A DNA stretch of 64,000 nt from Teredinibacter sp. KSP-S5-2 (GCF_032773895.1 NZ_CP120416.1:4865001-4929000); one strand, 5' to 3'; shown: positions 41,505 through 51,982, counted from the first letter of the stretch. Notes: generated by a model not told the origin, from the letters alone. Numbers and translations: made by a program.

Positions 41505-43169
41505 TTAGGTTTTGATAGGTTTGTACTTCATTCGCTTAGGTTGGGCATTTTCTCCTTTGCGGGCAATGAAGTCTTCGTGGTATTCGGTGAAGTTTCCTTC
41601 GAAGAACACGGTATCACTATCTCCCTCGTAGGCCAGTATATGGGTGGCAACCCGATCCAGGAACCAGCGGTCATGGGAAATGATCAATGCACAGCCTGGG
41701 AAGGCCAGAATGGCTTCTTCCAGTGCCCGTAAGGTTTCCACATCCAAATCGTTGGAAGGTTCATCGAGTAGCAATACGTTTGCGCCCTGTTTAAGGGTAT
41801 TGGCTAAATGTAAGCGGCCGCGCTCACCACCGGAAAGGTCGCCCACGCGTTTTTGCTGATCGGTCCCCTTAAAGTTAAAGCGCCCGACATAAGCTCGGGA
41901 ACTGACTTCGTAGTTACCGATTTTGAGGATGTCCTGGCCACCGGAAATGGCTTCCCATACGCTTTTGTTATCGTCCAGGTTTTCCCGGCCCTGCTCAACA
42001 TAGGCCACGTTCACGGTTTCACCTATATCGATAGTGCCGCTATCTGGTTGCTCATTACCGGTAATCATACGGAATAGTGTGGATTTACCCGCGCCGTTAC
42101 CGCCCACAATGCCAACAATAGCGCCTTTGGGGATGGAGAAGGTCAGGTTGTCTATGAGCAGTCGATCGCCGTAGCCTTTGGTTACGCCGTTAAACTCAAT
42201 CACTTTGTCGCCGAGTCTGTCTCCGGGTGGAATATAGATCTCATTGGTTTCATTTCGCTCCTGAAACTCTTGAGATTGCATTTCCTCGAAGCGGGCAATA
42301 CGCGCTTTATTCTTGGCTTGTCGGCCTTTCGGGTTTTTGCGTACCCATTCCAGTTCGGCTTCGATGGCTTTTTTGCGCGAGGCTTCAGTGCGTTCCTCCT
42401 GGGCTAAACGTGCTTCTTTCGCTTCCAGCCAGGTGGAGTAGTTGCCCTCGTATGGAATACCGTAGCCTCTATCCAGTTCCAGAATCCAGCCGGCAGCATT
42501 GTCGAGGAAGTAGCGGTCATGGGTAATCGCCACCACAGTTCCTGAGAACTCTTGTAGGAACTTTTCTAACCAGAATACCGATTCGGCATCCAAGTGGTTG
42601 GTAGGTTCGTCGAGTAACAGCATGTCCGGGCGGGAAAGCAATAAGCGACACAATGCAACGCGGCGTTTTTCACCGCCGGAAAGTTTGGTTACGTCTGCAT
42701 CCCAGGCGGGAAGGCGCAAAGCATCGGCAGCGACCTCCAGGCGGTGATCCAGATTGTGGGCATCCCAGGCTTCAATGATGTTTTCCAGTTCGCCCTGTTT
42801 TTTGGCCAGGGCATCAAAATCGGCGTCAGGTTCGGCATAGGCGGCGTAAACAGCGTCAAGACCTTTTAGTGCATCCACCGCTTCCTGGACACCTTCTTCG
42901 ACATTGCCGCGGACATCTTTGTCCGGGTTCAGAGCCGGTTCCTGTGGCAAATAGCCCACTTTGATGTCCGGCATAGGGCGGGCTTCACCAATATAGTCCG
43001 TATCAACCCCCGCCATAATGCGCAATAAAGTGGATTTCCCGGAGCCGTTAAGGCCTAGAACACCAATTTTGGCGCCCGGAAAAAACGAGAGCGAAATGTC
43101 TTTTAGAATTTCGCGTTTTGGAGGAACGATTTTCCCCACTCGGTTCATCGTATAGACGTACTGAGCCAT
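41505..43169 (-). CDS. ettA: energy-dependent translational throttle protein EttA (ABC-F)
   Basis: Cytoplasmic ABC-F ATPase that binds the ribosomal E site and gates the first elongation steps according to energy state. From the ATG at 43169 the protein has 554 residues (E. coli 555) and begins MAQYVYTMNRVGKIVPPKR as in the family; the open frame extends 30 codons further upstream without homology. Two ABC cassettes: Walker A GLNGSGKST (39-47) with LSGGEKRRVALC and LLLDEPTNHLDAES, then GGNGAGKST (about 354-362) with LSGGERGRLHLA and LLLDEPSNDLD. The P-site interaction linker between them is rich in Arg and Lys (KNPKGRQAKNKARI). Confidence 0.96.
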   Translation of the reverse strand: MAQYVYTMNRVGKIVPPKREILKDISLSFFPGAKIGVLGLNGSGKSTLLRIMAGVDTDYIGEARPMPDIKVGYLPQEPALNPDKDVRGNVEEGVQEAVDALKGLDAVYAAYAEPDADFDALAKKQGELENIIEAWDAHNLDHRLEVAADALRLPAWDADVTKLSGGEKRRVALCRLLLSRPDMLLLDEPTNHLDAESVFWLEKFLQEFSGTVVAITHDRYFLDNAAGWILELDRGYGIPYEGNYSTWLEAKEARLAQEERTEASRKKAIEAELEWVRKNPKGRQAKNKARIARFEEMQSQEFQERNETNEIYIPPGDRLGDKVIEFNGVTKGYGDRLLIDNLTFSIPKGAIVGIVGGNGAGKSTLFRMITGNEQPDSGTIDIGETVNVAYVEQGRENLDDNKSVWEAISGGQDILKIGNYEVSSRAYVGRFNFKGTDQQKRVGDLSGGERGRLHLANTLKQGANVLLLDEPSNDLDVETLRALEEAILAFPGCALIISHDRWFLDRVATHILAYEGDSDTVFFEGNFTEYHEDFIARKGENAQPKRMKYKPIKT

Positions 43170-43425
43170 AAAGTGTTTTACCTTGCGTTGTAGAAGGGGC
43201 TGCCAAAGGTTTTTCTGGACTCTGGCGTAACCAAATGAGACTAGATTTTGGTGAGGCAATTTACTGCAAGGGCATCAGAAATTCAAACGCCTTTGGCGGA
43301 TTTAAGCGATTGATTTTCCTCTTTATTGAGGCGTGAGTTGTTGATCTGATTGGTGTACAATTTCGCCTCTTTTTTCTCGCAGCTCATAGCCGCACTTCCT
43401 GCGTATTTTTATCTTGAGGATATCC

Positions 43426-44691
43426 ATGTTTGATCAGAACCAAACCATAGCTGATTTTGACCCTGAAATTTGGCAAGCGATTCAGAACGAGGGCACTCGT
43501 CAAGAAGAGCATATCGAATTAATCGCCTCTGAAAACTATACCAGCCCGTTAGTGATGGCGGCTCAGGGGACCAAGTTAACCAACAAGTACGCGGAAGGTT
43601 ACCCGAATAAGCGTTATTACGGTGGCTGCGAGTACGTTGACCAGGCTGAAGCGCTGGCCATTGAGCGTGCAAAAGAGCTGTTTGGTGCAGACTATGCAAA
43701 CGTTCAGCCTCACTCTGGTTCTCAAGCCAACTCCGCTGTTTACCAGGCTTTGGTTTCTCCAGGCGATACCGTACTTGGTATGAGCCTGGATGCCGGTGGT
43801 CACCTGACTCACGGTGCCAAGCCAAACTTCTCCGGTAAAATTTATAACGCTGTTCAATATGGTTTGAACCCTGAAACCGGCCTGCTTGACTACGACGCAA
43901 TTGAAGCCCTGGCTGTTGAACACAAGCCAAAAATGATTGTTGCCGGTTTCTCTGCCTATTCCGGTATTGTTGATTGGCAGCGTTTTCGTGAAATTGCAGA
44001 TAAAGTGGGCGCATACCTGTTTGTAGACATGGCCCATGTTGCCGGCTTGGTTGCTGCGGGCGTTTACCCATCTCCAGTTCAAATTGCTGACGTAACTACC
44101 ACGACTACCCACAAAACATTGCGTGGTCCTCGTGGCGGTATCATCCTTGCCAAAGCCAACGAAGAAATTGAGAAAAAGCTTAACTCCGCAGTATTTCCTG
44201 GTGGTCAGGGTGGCCCATTAATGCACGTTATTGCAGCCAAAGCGATTAGCTTCAAAGAAGCAATGAGCGATGACTACAAAGCCTACCAAAAGCAAGTCGT
44301 TAAAAATGCGCAAGCAATGGCAGAAACCTTTATCGAGCGTGGAATTAAAATTGTTTCTGGCGGTACTCAAAACCACTTGATGCTGGTTGACCTGATTGGC
44401 AAAGAGTACACAGGTAAAGATGCTGACGCCGCATTGGGTGCAGCAAACATTACTGTAAACAAAAACGCCGTTCCAAATGATCCTCGTTCACCGTTTGTTA
44501 CTTCTGGTTTGCGTGTGGGTACGCCTGCGGTTACCACTCGTGGCTTTAAAGAAGAGGAATGTAAGCAATTGGCCGGTTGGATGTGTGATGTATTGGACGG
44601 CCTTGAAGCGGGTAATGCGGATGCAGTTATCGAAGAAGTGAAAGCGAAAGTGCTTGATATCTGTTCTCGTTTCCCGGTTTACGGTAAGTAA
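43426..44691 (+). CDS. glyA: serine hydroxymethyltransferase
   Basis: PLP enzyme interconverting serine and glycine and feeding one-carbon units to tetrahydrofolate. 421 residues from the ATG at 43426, which has GAGG six bases upstream (E. coli 417). Signatures: [71 protein letters not shown], and [14 protein letters not shown] with the PLP lysine near residue 229. The family is complete and not truncated. nrdR and the riboflavin operon follow after a terminator. Confidence 0.98.
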   Translation: MFDQNQTIADFDPEIWQAIQNEGTRQEEHIELIASENYTSPLVMAAQGTKLTNKYAEGYPNKRYYGGCEYVDQAEALAIERAKELFGADYANVQPHSGSQANSAVYQALVSPGDTVLGMSLDAGGHLTHGAKPNFSGKIYNAVQYGLNPETGLLDYDAIEALAVEHKPKMIVAGFSAYSGIVDWQRFREIADKVGAYLFVDMAHVAGLVAAGVYPSPVQIADVTTTTTHKTLRGPRGGIILAKANEEIEKKLNSAVFPGGQGGPLMHVIAAKAISFKEAMSDDYKAYQKQVVKNAQAMAETFIERGIKIVSGGTQNHLMLVDLIGKEYTGKDADAALGAANITVNKNAVPNDPRSPFVTSGLRVGTPAVTTRGFKEEECKQLAGWMCDVLDGLEAGNADAVIEEVKAKVLDICSRFPVYGK

Positions 44692-44703
44692 TTAGCTTAT
44701 CTT

Positions 44704-44736
44704 GCGGCGCTCTCATCGCGGTATGGGAAGCGCCGC
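44704..44736 (+). terminator. intrinsic terminator after glyA
   Basis: 8-bp stem GCGGCGCT (44704-44711) / AGCGCCGC (44729-44736) with a 17-base loop, followed by TTCTATTTTTTT. It lies 12 bases after the glyA stop. Confidence 0.75.
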
Positions 44737-44832
44737 TTCTATTTTTTTGCCTTCATTTGAGGGTGGGTAAGATGAGATGCTCCATGGATTGTTTCTGTGC
44801 GGGTATCGTTCTATCAATAGTGAGATATCGCG

Positions 44833-45312
44833 ATGCATTGTCCTTTTTGCCAAGAAACTGATACCAAAGTGATTGATTCGCGCCTGGTGGCTGATGGCGG
44901 TCAGGTCAGAAGACGCAGGGAGTGTTTATCATGCAAAGAGCGATTTACCACGTTTGAGATTGCCGAACTCTTGATGCCAAAAATCATCAAGCAGGATGGC
45001 AAGCGTGAGCCCTTTAATGAAGACAAGCTGCGCAATGGTTTTCAGCGGGCATTGGAAAAGCGCCCTGTGAGCGTAGAAGACATTGAATCGGCTATCAATA
45101 ACGTCAAGATTTACTTGCAGGCATTAGGTGAGAGGGAAGTGGATTCTCGGGTTGTTGGCGAAAAGGTTATGGACGAACTGCGCAGCCTGGATCAGGTTGC
45201 TTATGTGCGTTTTGCGTCTGTATATCGAAGCTTTCAGGACATCAGCGAGTTTCAGGAAGAAATCAATCGTCTGCAGAAAAAGCACGAGCAAATTGGCGAT
45301 ATTAATTCGTGA
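44833..45312 (+). CDS. nrdR: transcriptional repressor NrdR
   Basis: Zinc-ribbon and ATP-cone repressor of ribonucleotide reductase genes, sensing ATP/dATP. 159 residues (usual 150-160). Zinc ligands Cys3, Cys6, Cys31 and Cys34 (CPFC, CLSC), DNA-contacting RRRREC, and an ATP-cone from about 49 ([28 protein letters not shown]). It heads the riboflavin operon, an arrangement common in gammaproteobacteria. Its stop overlaps the ribD start in GTGA, so the two are translationally coupled. Confidence 0.97.
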   Translation: MHCPFCQETDTKVIDSRLVADGGQVRRRRECLSCKERFTTFEIAELLMPKIIKQDGKREPFNEDKLRNGFQRALEKRPVSVEDIESAINNVKIYLQALGEREVDSRVVGEKVMDELRSLDQVAYVRFASVYRSFQDISEFQEEINRLQKKHEQIGDINS

Positions 45313-46388
45313 GTGCTCAAGACATCGAATACATGGCCCGTGCCATTCAGCTGGCGCGAAAAGGCCTCTATACCACCACTCCCAATCCCCGTGTCGGTTG
45401 CGTCATTGTTAATGACGGTCAAGTTTTTGGTGAGGGCTACCACCAGATTGCCGGGCAGGCTCATGCTGAAATTAATGCGCTGAATTCTGCCGGCGAAAAT
45501 GCTCGGGGTGGGTGTGCTTACGTCACTCTTGAACCTTGCAGTCATACCGGTAAAACAGGCCCGTGTTCGGACGCATTAATTCAGGCGGGAATCAACCGAG
45601 TGGTTTTTGGCATGGAAGACCCTAACCCTTTGGTTGCGGGGCGTGGTTTGGAAAAATTATCCGATGCAGGCATTGAGGTTGTGGGGCCGGTTTTGGAGGA
45701 CGAGGCCAGAGCCCTGAACCTCGGTTTTATCAAACGAATGCAGAGAAAACTCCCCTATGTTCGCTGCAAATTAGCCATGAGCCTGGACGGACGAACAGCC
45801 ATGGCCAGTGGTGAGAGTAAGTGGATTACTGGACCAGCTGCACGAGAAGATGTACAGCGTTTGAGAGCGCAAAGCTGCGCCATTGTTACCGGTGTTGGAA
45901 CCGTTATTCATGATGAACCGGCGATGACGGTTCGACTGTCTGGTGAGGATCGCCAGCCTCTGCGGGTGGTGGTGGACAGCCATAACCGAAGTTCTGAAGA
46001 TGCTGAGATCTTACAGCAACCGGGGAAAACCATTATTGCCTGCTCAGAAAATGCTGCGTGTCCAGCATCGAGCAAAAAAGTGTTTTGGCCGATGTCGGAA
46101 AAAAACGGTCAGGTGAATTTGCTGCGCTTGCTGATGAAGTTGGCGGAAGAAGGGTGCAACGAAGTATTGGTTGAAGCGGGTGCGACGCTTTCAGGAGCGT
46201 TTTTGTCAGCCGGGCTGGTAGACGAAATTATCGTCTATATGGCGCCAAAGCTTTTGGGCTCATCTGCCCGACCATTATTCGAGTTGCCCATTAATACCAT
46301 GGCAGGGCAGTTGGCCGTTTCCATAAAAGATATTCGTGCAGTAGGTTGTGATTGGAAAATTACTGCGGTTCCTGATCCGGACGCATAG
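45309..46388 (+). CDS. ribD: bifunctional riboflavin deaminase/reductase
   Basis: Second and third steps of riboflavin synthesis: deamination, then reduction of the pyrimidine intermediate. 359 residues with a GTG start overlapping the nrdR stop by 4 bases. The deaminase domain has zinc motif HAEINAL and [13 protein letters not shown]. The reductase domain (about 150-350) has [36 protein letters not shown] and [12 protein letters not shown]. Normal length. Next gene ribE. Confidence 0.96.
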   Translation: MSAQDIEYMARAIQLARKGLYTTTPNPRVGCVIVNDGQVFGEGYHQIAGQAHAEINALNSAGENARGGCAYVTLEPCSHTGKTGPCSDALIQAGINRVVFGMEDPNPLVAGRGLEKLSDAGIEVVGPVLEDEARALNLGFIKRMQRKLPYVRCKLAMSLDGRTAMASGESKWITGPAAREDVQRLRAQSCAIVTGVGTVIHDEPAMTVRLSGEDRQPLRVVVDSHNRSSEDAEILQQPGKTIIACSENAACPASSKKVFWPMSEKNGQVNLLRLLMKLAEEGCNEVLVEAGATLSGAFLSAGLVDEIIVYMAPKLLGSSARPLFELPINTMAGQLAVSIKDIRAVGCDWKITAVPDPDA

Positions 46389-46473
46389 GAATCTGATTTA
46401 TTACTGCGACACAAGTGGTTAGAAGCTTGAGTGGATCTTCACCTTAAGCCACATGATATAGAGAGTTGAAATT

Positions 46474-47133
46474 GTGTTTACCGGAATTATTCAAGCAACA
46501 GGTGAAATCGTTTCCGCGCAAAAAAAAGACGGAGACTTAAGACTTCATGTTCAATCCCAATCGATGGATTGGTCCGATGTCGCATTGGGGGATTCCATTG
46601 CAACGAATGGCGTTTGTTTAACGGCTGTAGAGTTGCCGGGTAATGGTTTTGTTGCGGATGTTTCCGTCGAAACTCTGGACCTGACTTGTGCCCAGTATTG
46701 GAAGGCCGGGACTCGGGTAAACCTTGAAAAAGCCCTCACCCCTGAATCACGTTTGGGTGGGCATATTGTCAGCGGCCATGTGGATGGGGTTGGGGAGGTG
46801 ATCTCCCGTGCGCCGGATGCCCGATCTGAGCGTTTTCAGATACGCGCGCCAAAAGAGCTGGCGAAATACATCGCGCACAAGGGTTCTATTACTGTAGATG
46901 GCACAAGCTTGACGGTGAATAAAGTCAGCGGGGCGGTTTTTGATTTAAATATCGTGCCACATACCTTGCAAGAAACCATTATGGCCACATACAGTGAGGG
47001 CACCAAAGTAAACCTCGAAGTTGACGTGATTGCACGATACCTGGAGCGATTACTATTGGGCGAAAAAGCCGCAGAACCCGGTGAGCAAACACTTTCTATG
47101 GCTTTCCTGGCAGAGCACGGTTTTGTTAAGTAG
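46474..47133 (+). CDS. ribE: riboflavin synthase alpha subunit
   Basis: Final step: two 6,7-dimethyl-8-ribityllumazine to riboflavin. 219 residues, GTG start, beginning with the invariant MFTGIIQATGEI. Two lumazine-binding repeats are visible: SIATNGVCLTAVEL...LTPESRLGGHIVSGHVDGVGEV in the first, and SITVDGTSLTVNKVSGAVFDLNIVPHTLQET...VNLEVDVIARYLERLL in the second. No FMN riboswitch seemed evident in the 85 bases before it. Confidence 0.96.
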   Translation: MFTGIIQATGEIVSAQKKDGDLRLHVQSQSMDWSDVALGDSIATNGVCLTAVELPGNGFVADVSVETLDLTCAQYWKAGTRVNLEKALTPESRLGGHIVSGHVDGVGEVISRAPDARSERFQIRAPKELAKYIAHKGSITVDGTSLTVNKVSGAVFDLNIVPHTLQETIMATYSEGTKVNLEVDVIARYLERLLLGEKAAEPGEQTLSMAFLAEHGFVK

Positions 47134-47171
47134 GTATGTCCAAGTAAAACCATTTTTCGCATGAGAAAATT

Positions 47172-48284
47172 ATGAAACTCAATACCACTGAAGAGCTGAT
47201 CGAAGATATCCGTCTGGGCAAAATGGTTATCTTGATGGATGATGAAGACCGTGAAAATGAAGGGGATCTCATCATCGCTGCGGATCAGGTGCGGGCTGAA
47301 GATATCAATTTTATGGCCAAATACGCGCGAGGTCTGATTTGTCTGACCTTAACCGAGAAGCGTTGCCGGCAACTTGACTTACCCATTATGGTGCGGGATA
47401 ACCGTTCATCACACTCCACCAATTTCACCGTTTCAATTGAAGCGGCCGAAGGGGTAACAACCGGTATCTCCGCTGCGGATCGAGCAAAAACTATTCGTGC
47501 TGCCGTCGCCAAAGATGCTAGGCCTTCCGATATTGTTCAGCCGGGTCATATCTTCCCCATCATGGCGCAGGAAGGGGGGGTGCTAAGTCGTGCTGGGCAT
47601 ACCGAAGCCGGTTGTGATTTGGCCAAGCTGGCGAACCACGAGCCGGCTGCAGCGATCATTGAAATTATGAATGAAGACGGCACTATGGCGCGCCGTCCAG
47701 ACTTGGAAAAATTTGCCCAAACCCACGGGCTGAAAATCGGTACAATTGCCGACCTGATTCAGTACCGTGTTGAGCATGAAAAGACGGTGGAGTGCATTAG
47801 CGAGCGAAAGGTTACCACCGTGTACGGTGAGTTTATACTGAAGACCTTCCTCGAGACCGCGCGCAACGAAAAGCATTTTGCTTTAATCAAAGGGGATATT
47901 GACCCGGAAACTCCGACGCTGGTACGGGTGCATGTCAGTAACACCTCACGGGATGTCCTGGCTATTCAAAGCCCTGAGCAGGAATCGCCAAGCTGGAACT
48001 GTCAGGCAGCAATTGCCAAGGTGGCAGCGGAAGGTTCTGGTATCGTTGTGCTTATTTGCCACAATGAAACAGCAGAAGAAATTGAAGAGAGCATTGACTG
48101 GGTTATGTCCGGCAAGGCACTCAAACCCAAAGGCGATGCGGCTTACAAACAGGTTGGCACCGGCTCACAGATTTTGCGTGAGTTAGGCGTCAAGAAAATG
48201 CGTTTAATGAGCGCACCCTTTAAATTTAACGCACTTTCAGGCTTTAACCTGGAAGTCACTGAATACGTAAAAAACGAGAAATAG
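47172..48284 (+). CDS. ribBA: RibBA: 3,4-dihydroxy-2-butanone-4-phosphate synthase with degenerate GTP cyclohydrolase II-like half
   Basis: 370 residues. The N-terminal half (1-200) is an intact DHBP synthase forming the four-carbon unit from ribulose 5-phosphate: [18 protein letters not shown] with the metal acidic residues, [17 protein letters not shown] and [12 protein letters not shown]. The C-terminal half (about 205-370) aligns with GTP cyclohydrolase II, but where RibA has the zinc cysteines it reads [20 protein letters not shown], with none. It therefore cannot be a normal cyclohydrolase. The intact RibA at 51386 supplies that activity. This fused, half-inactive type is known from Pseudomonas-like genomes. 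Confidence 0.95.
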   Translation: MKLNTTEELIEDIRLGKMVILMDDEDRENEGDLIIAADQVRAEDINFMAKYARGLICLTLTEKRCRQLDLPIMVRDNRSSHSTNFTVSIEAAEGVTTGISAADRAKTIRAAVAKDARPSDIVQPGHIFPIMAQEGGVLSRAGHTEAGCDLAKLANHEPAAAIIEIMNEDGTMARRPDLEKFAQTHGLKIGTIADLIQYRVEHEKTVECISERKVTTVYGEFILKTFLETARNEKHFALIKGDIDPETPTLVRVHVSNTSRDVLAIQSPEQESPSWNCQAAIAKVAAEGSGIVVLICHNETAEEIEESIDWVMSGKALKPKGDAAYKQVGTGSQILRELGVKKMRLMSAPFKFNALSGFNLEVTEYVKNEK

Positions 48285-48300
48285 ACAACGGATAAGTAAC

Positions 48301-48768
48301 ATGGCGATAAACGTAATTGAAGGCGATTTTCAGTCGGTCAGTGGTAAATACGCGCTACTGGTTAGCCGGTGGAATAGTTTTGTTGTTGAACACTTGAAAG
48401 AAGGCGCTCTGGATACCTTACGTCGCCAAGGTGTTACTGACGACGATATCGAAATTATTTATGCCCCGGGCGCGTTTGAGTTTCCGTTGGCTGCGCAGAA
48501 ACTGGCGGAATCCAAAAAATACGATGCGATTATCGCGTTAGGCGCAGTTATTCGTGGAGGAACACCGCACTTTGATTATGTGGCCGGTGAATGTACCAAG
48601 GGTCTGGCCCAGGTTTCATTAAATACTGGCATCCCAGTGACATTCGGTGTGTTGACTGTAGACAGCATTGAGCAGGCGATTGAACGTTCCGGCACCAAGG
48701 CCGGTAATAAGGGAGCTGAAGCCGCGCACACTGCGTTGGAAATGGTTTCTCTGATTAAGAAGCTATAA
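48301..48768 (+). CDS. ribH: 6,7-dimethyl-8-ribityllumazine synthase
   Basis: Condenses the RibA/D product with the RibB product. 155 residues forming the icosahedral or pentameric shell. Seen: [21 protein letters not shown] near the start, [36 protein letters not shown] with the active His, and [31 protein letters not shown]. Start ATG at 48301, 16 bases after ribBA. Followed 13 bases later by nusB. Confidence 0.97.
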   Translation: MAINVIEGDFQSVSGKYALLVSRWNSFVVEHLKEGALDTLRRQGVTDDDIEIIYAPGAFEFPLAAQKLAESKKYDAIIALGAVIRGGTPHFDYVAGECTKGLAQVSLNTGIPVTFGVLTVDSIEQAIERSGTKAGNKGAEAAHTALEMVSLIKKL

Positions 48769-48781
48769 AAGGTAGATTTTT

Positions 48782-49228
48782 GTGAGTATGAAACTGACGG
48801 CTGCAACTCGCAGTCGAGCGCGACATTATGCCATGCAAGCCATATATCAATGGCAAATGACAGGTAATCCTTTGAACGTTATCGAAGCGGAATTTCACAC
48901 CGATAATGACATGTCCAAAGTGGATACCGAATACTTTCACGAGCTATTTCATGGCGTGGCCGCGCAGAAATCGGAACTGGACGCGCTGTTTCAGCCGCAC
49001 TTAAAAAACATGGTAATAGACCAATTGGATCCGGTCACTATGGCGCTTTTGCGTTTGTCCACCTATGAGTTAAAGCACCGGATTGATGTTCCTTATAAAG
49101 TTGTAATTAACGAGTCACTCAACTTGGCCAAGAAGTTTGGTGCCGAGGACAGCCACAAATTTATCAATGGTGTGCTGGACAAAACTGCAGCCCAATTGCG
49201 TGCTGCGGAAGTCGGCGCAGGCAAATAG
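48782..49228 (+). CDS. nusB: transcription antitermination factor NusB
   Basis: Binds boxA RNA with S10 and supports rRNA antitermination. 148 residues from the GTG at 48782 (an ATG two codons later is also possible). Typical start [23 protein letters not shown] with the basic RNA-binding patch; then [55 protein letters not shown], the diagnostic C-terminal helices. Position between ribH and thiL is conserved in gammaproteobacteria. Confidence 0.97.
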   Translation: MSMKLTAATRSRARHYAMQAIYQWQMTGNPLNVIEAEFHTDNDMSKVDTEYFHELFHGVAAQKSELDALFQPHLKNMVIDQLDPVTMALLRLSTYELKHRIDVPYKVVINESLNLAKKFGAEDSHKFINGVLDKTAAQLRAAEVGAGK

Positions 49229-49241
49229 GTACGGCGGGGCT

Positions 49242-50216
49242 GTGGAAGAGTTTTCGTTAATCCATCGCTATTTTCGTCAACAGGCAGAAAAGGCACCGTT
49301 TAAGTCGGAACAGGTTGTTCTTGGCATTGGGGATGATGGCTCGGTTTTATCCATCGCGCCCGGGCAGCAGCTTGTTGTTTCCGTAGATACTTTGGTTGAA
49401 GGCGTACACTTCCTGGCATCGGCAGATGCTTTCGACATTGGTACCCGAGCCATGTGCGTGGCGCTGAGCGACCTTGCTGCTATGGGCGCTGAGCCGATTG
49501 GCGTGACAATTGCCCTGACGTTACCCAAAGCGGAAGAGTCCTGGCTTGAGGGTTTCAGCGCGGGCGTGTTTTCCGTATTGAATGAATACGAGTGTCCGCT
49601 TATCGGTGGTGATACCACGCGGGGGCCGTTATCTGTTGGTGTGCAGGTGATGGGCGTTGTGTCTGCGGGTGGGGCGGTGCCCCGGTCTGGAGCACAACCG
49701 GGTGATCATATTTATGTCAGTGGAACGCTTGGCGATAGTGCTGCAGCACTTTCAGTGTTAATGAAGCAACAAGCGTGGTCGTCGGAACCGGTAGAGCAGT
49801 TTTTAAAAGTTCGATATTACCGGCCGACCCCCAGATTTGATGTTGCCCGTGAACTGCTGAAATACGCTAACGCAGCGATTGATGTCTCCGATGGATTGTA
49901 TGCGGATTTGCGGCATATCTGTGATGCGAGTAGTGTAAAAGCTGTACTTGATGTTGACCTGTTACCGCTTGGGCAATGGCCTCTGGACTTATACGGCCGT
50001 GAACAAATGCGACAATGGGCGTTAACCGGTGGCGATGATTATCAGATATGTTTTACCGTGCCCGAAGACAAGCAGCAGAAAATGCTTGATAGCGCAGAGC
50101 AAAACAATATGCGTTTAACCAAAATTGGCGAAATCCAAAGTGGGAATGGCATAGAACTTGTCGGACAGGATTTACCGGATTCCCTAAAAACGATGGGGTA
50201 CAACCATTTTGCTTAA
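49242..50216 (+). CDS. thiL: thiamine-monophosphate kinase
   Basis: Phosphorylates thiamine monophosphate to the active diphosphate. The GTG at 49242 is chosen because the protein then starts MEEFSLIHRYFRQ as in the family; the open frame extends 35 codons upstream over nusB without homology. About 324 residues. Motifs: VVLGIGDDGSVL, VVSVDTLVEGVHFL, ALSDLAAMGAEPIGVTIALTLP, PLIGGDTTRGPLSV, AIDVSDGLYADLRHI and TGGDDYQICFTVP. All ATP and metal sites are intact. Its end overlaps the pgpA start. Confidence 0.95.
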   Translation: MEEFSLIHRYFRQQAEKAPFKSEQVVLGIGDDGSVLSIAPGQQLVVSVDTLVEGVHFLASADAFDIGTRAMCVALSDLAAMGAEPIGVTIALTLPKAEESWLEGFSAGVFSVLNEYECPLIGGDTTRGPLSVGVQVMGVVSAGGAVPRSGAQPGDHIYVSGTLGDSAAALSVLMKQQAWSSEPVEQFLKVRYYRPTPRFDVARELLKYANAAIDVSDGLYADLRHICDASSVKAVLDVDLLPLGQWPLDLYGREQMRQWALTGGDDYQICFTVPEDKQQKMLDSAEQNNMRLTKIGEIQSGNGIELVGQDLPDSLKTMGYNHFA

Positions 50217-50709
50217 TCCCAGTGTGTCCACTGTTTTCCGAGACCCAAGGATGTTATTGGCCTTTGGTTTTGGTTCAGGTTTGTCGCCTGTTGTGCCAGG
50301 CACATGCGGAACAGTTGTGGCAGGAGCCCTGTATTTACTTATCGCGCAATTACCTCTATGGCTCTATGGCGCAATCACCCTCCTTTCAATTCCTATAGGC
50401 AATTATTTGTGTGGTTACGCGTCCAAAACGTTGGGGGTGCATGACCATAAAGGCATTGTTTGGGATGAATTTACCGGTTTCTGGATTACGTTATTTGCTG
50501 TGCCCTGTGTAACGACACAGGGAATTAACTGGCCGCTTTTGGCCGTTGCTTTTGTGCTTTTTCGTTTTTTTGACATGGTAAAACCCTGGCCGATTAGTTG
50601 GGCGGATAAAAAAGTTCACGGTGGTTTCGGTATCATGCTTGACGATATTCTCGCCGGAGTATTTGCCTGGATAGCCTTGTATCTACTTATGACCCTGGGA
50701 TGGGTTTAG
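50209..50709 (+). CDS. pgpA: phosphatidylglycerophosphatase A
   Basis: Removes phosphate from phosphatidylglycerol phosphate in the inner membrane. 166 residues from a TTG at 50209 overlapping the thiL stop. Seen: LAFGFGSGLSPVVPGTCGTVVAG, hydrophobic segments, KTLGVHDHKGIVWDEFTGFWITLFAVP with the acidic metal site, FFDMVKPWPISWADKKVHGGFGIMLDDILAG. These are the PgpA hallmarks. thiL-pgpA adjacency is widespread. Confidence 0.93.
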   Translation: MLNPSVSTVFRDPRMLLAFGFGSGLSPVVPGTCGTVVAGALYLLIAQLPLWLYGAITLLSIPIGNYLCGYASKTLGVHDHKGIVWDEFTGFWITLFAVPCVTTQGINWPLLAVAFVLFRFFDMVKPWPISWADKKVHGGFGIMLDDILAGVFAWIALYLLMTLGWV

Positions 50710-50719
50710 GGAGTGTGAG

Positions 50720-51370
50720 ATGAAACTGTCGGTATCAATTATTGTTACTGCAGTATTGCTCTTAGGGGGAATTAATCAGGCTTTTGCCGAATTGGACATG
50801 GTCGTAAAAGGCTTGTTCAAGAATGGCGCCATTATTGTTGTGAATGGTAAACAGCGGCTGGTTAAAAAAGGAAAGTCGACCCCGGAAGGGATTTTATTGG
50901 TGGATGCCAATAGCCAGTTTGCCCTGGTGGAAATCGATGGTAAACAGAAAAAGTTATACCTGTCTAAACAAATAGCCAGTGAATTTTCCCAGGCAGAAAA
51001 AAAAGAAGTGAGAATAAATAGCGGTAGCAATGGCCACTATTACACTCGTGGCTATATTAACGGCAAAGCTGTGGAGTTTGTGGTTGATACTGGTGCAAGC
51101 ACTATCGCCTTAAATTCTGATGTGGCGAATTATCTCGGCGTTCGCTATGAACTTGGCCGGCGTTTAAATGTTGAGACCGCCAGTGGAATTGTCCCCGGAT
51201 TTAAAGTGAATTTGCTCAGTGTGGCAATTGGGGACATCAAAGTTGAGAATGTTGAAGCCATAGTAACAGAGGGCGGCTTCCCATCTGATATTTTATTGGG
51301 AAATACGTTTCTAAGCCGAATTGATTATGCAGTTGAAAGCGGTGTGCTTATTCTGCAAACAAAATACTAA
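50720..51370 (+). CDS. periplasmic retropepsin-like aspartic protease (clan AA, TIGR02281 type)
   Basis: 216 residues. The signal peptide is SIIVTAVLLLGGINQAFA (cut about 23). The C-terminal domain begins YYTRGYINGKAVEFVVDTGAST with catalytic Asp-Thr-Gly near residue 125, continues IALNSDVANYLGV and ends ILLGNTFLSRIDYAVESGVLILQTKY. This is the single-domain, presumably dimeric, retropepsin-like pattern of the TIGR02281 family. Substrate unknown. It sits between pgpA and ribA with short gaps, so it is probably part of the same operon by position rather than by function. Confidence 0.85.
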   Translation: MKLSVSIIVTAVLLLGGINQAFAELDMVVKGLFKNGAIIVVNGKQRLVKKGKSTPEGILLVDANSQFALVEIDGKQKKLYLSKQIASEFSQAEKKEVRINSGSNGHYYTRGYINGKAVEFVVDTGASTIALNSDVANYLGVRYELGRRLNVETASGIVPGFKVNLLSVAIGDIKVENVEAIVTEGGFPSDILLGNTFLSRIDYAVESGVLILQTKY

Positions 51371-51385
51371 GCGTAAGGTTTTTGT

Positions 51386-51982
51386 GTGTCGATAAAATAT
51401 GTAGAGTCATCCAAGTTGCCCACTTCCTGGGGGACTTTTGAAATGCACGGTTTTGCTGATGATGAGGCCGACAAAGAACATGTTGTGCTGACCATGGGAA
51501 ACCTTAAAGCTGATGAGCCGTTGTTGATTCGTGTGCATTCAGAGTGTTTGACTGGAGATGCTTTATTTTCGTTGCGTTGTGATTGTGGCGCGCAACTTCA
51601 ATCCGCAATGCATAAAATTGCTGTGGCCGGGCGTGGCGCTATTTTTTATCTTCGGCAGGAAGGGCGAGGTATTGGCTTACTCAATAAAATCCGTGCTTAT
51701 AAATTACAGGATCAAGGTGCGGACACTGTCGAAGCCAATGAACAGTTGGGTTTTGGTGCGGACATGCGGGATTATTCCATTCTGAAGCCCATGTTCGAAA
51801 CCCTGGGAATTAAGCAAGTCAAATTGATGACAAATAACCCCAGGAAAGTTAAGGCGTTGCAGGAAATCGGTATTGACGTGGTTGAACGCATTCAACACGA
51901 GACAGGACGTAACCCCCATAACGCCCATTACCTGCAGACAAAAAAAGGTAAGCTTGGCCATTTGTTTGAAGAAGGGGAATAA
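51386..51982 (+). CDS. ribA: GTP cyclohydrolase II
   Basis: First committed step of riboflavin synthesis, converting GTP to the diaminopyrimidine. 198 residues, GTG start. The zinc ligands Cys54, Cys65 and Cys67 occur in [20 protein letters not shown], matching E. coli RibA positions exactly. The catalytic region [20 protein letters not shown] is intact, and the C-terminus has [19 protein letters not shown]. Because RibBA has lost these cysteines, this is the functional enzyme. It is the last riboflavin gene of the cluster. Confidence 0.97.
   Translation: MSIKYVESSKLPTSWGTFEMHGFADDEADKEHVVLTMGNLKADEPLLIRVHSECLTGDALFSLRCDCGAQLQSAMHKIAVAGRGAIFYLRQEGRGIGLLNKIRAYKLQDQGADTVEANEQLGFGADMRDYSILKPMFETLGIKQVKLMTNNPRKVKALQEIGIDVVERIQHETGRNPHNAHYLQTKKGKLGHLFEEGE

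Noticed and set aside
43328-43375. GAGGCG...CGCCTC followed by six T upstream of glyA, looking like a terminator
   Set aside because: Stem of only 6 bp with a 30-base loop that contains a -10-like TACAAT (43357-43362). A promoter reading is as likely, so I do not call it.
43409-44071. 220-codon minus-strand ORF opposite glyA
   Set aside because: Glutamine- and arginine-rich translation typical of antisense to a highly expressed gene; glyA is certain.
46389-46473. Possible FMN riboswitch before ribE
   Set aside because: The stretch is too short (85 bases) and shows none of the conserved RFN-element blocks.
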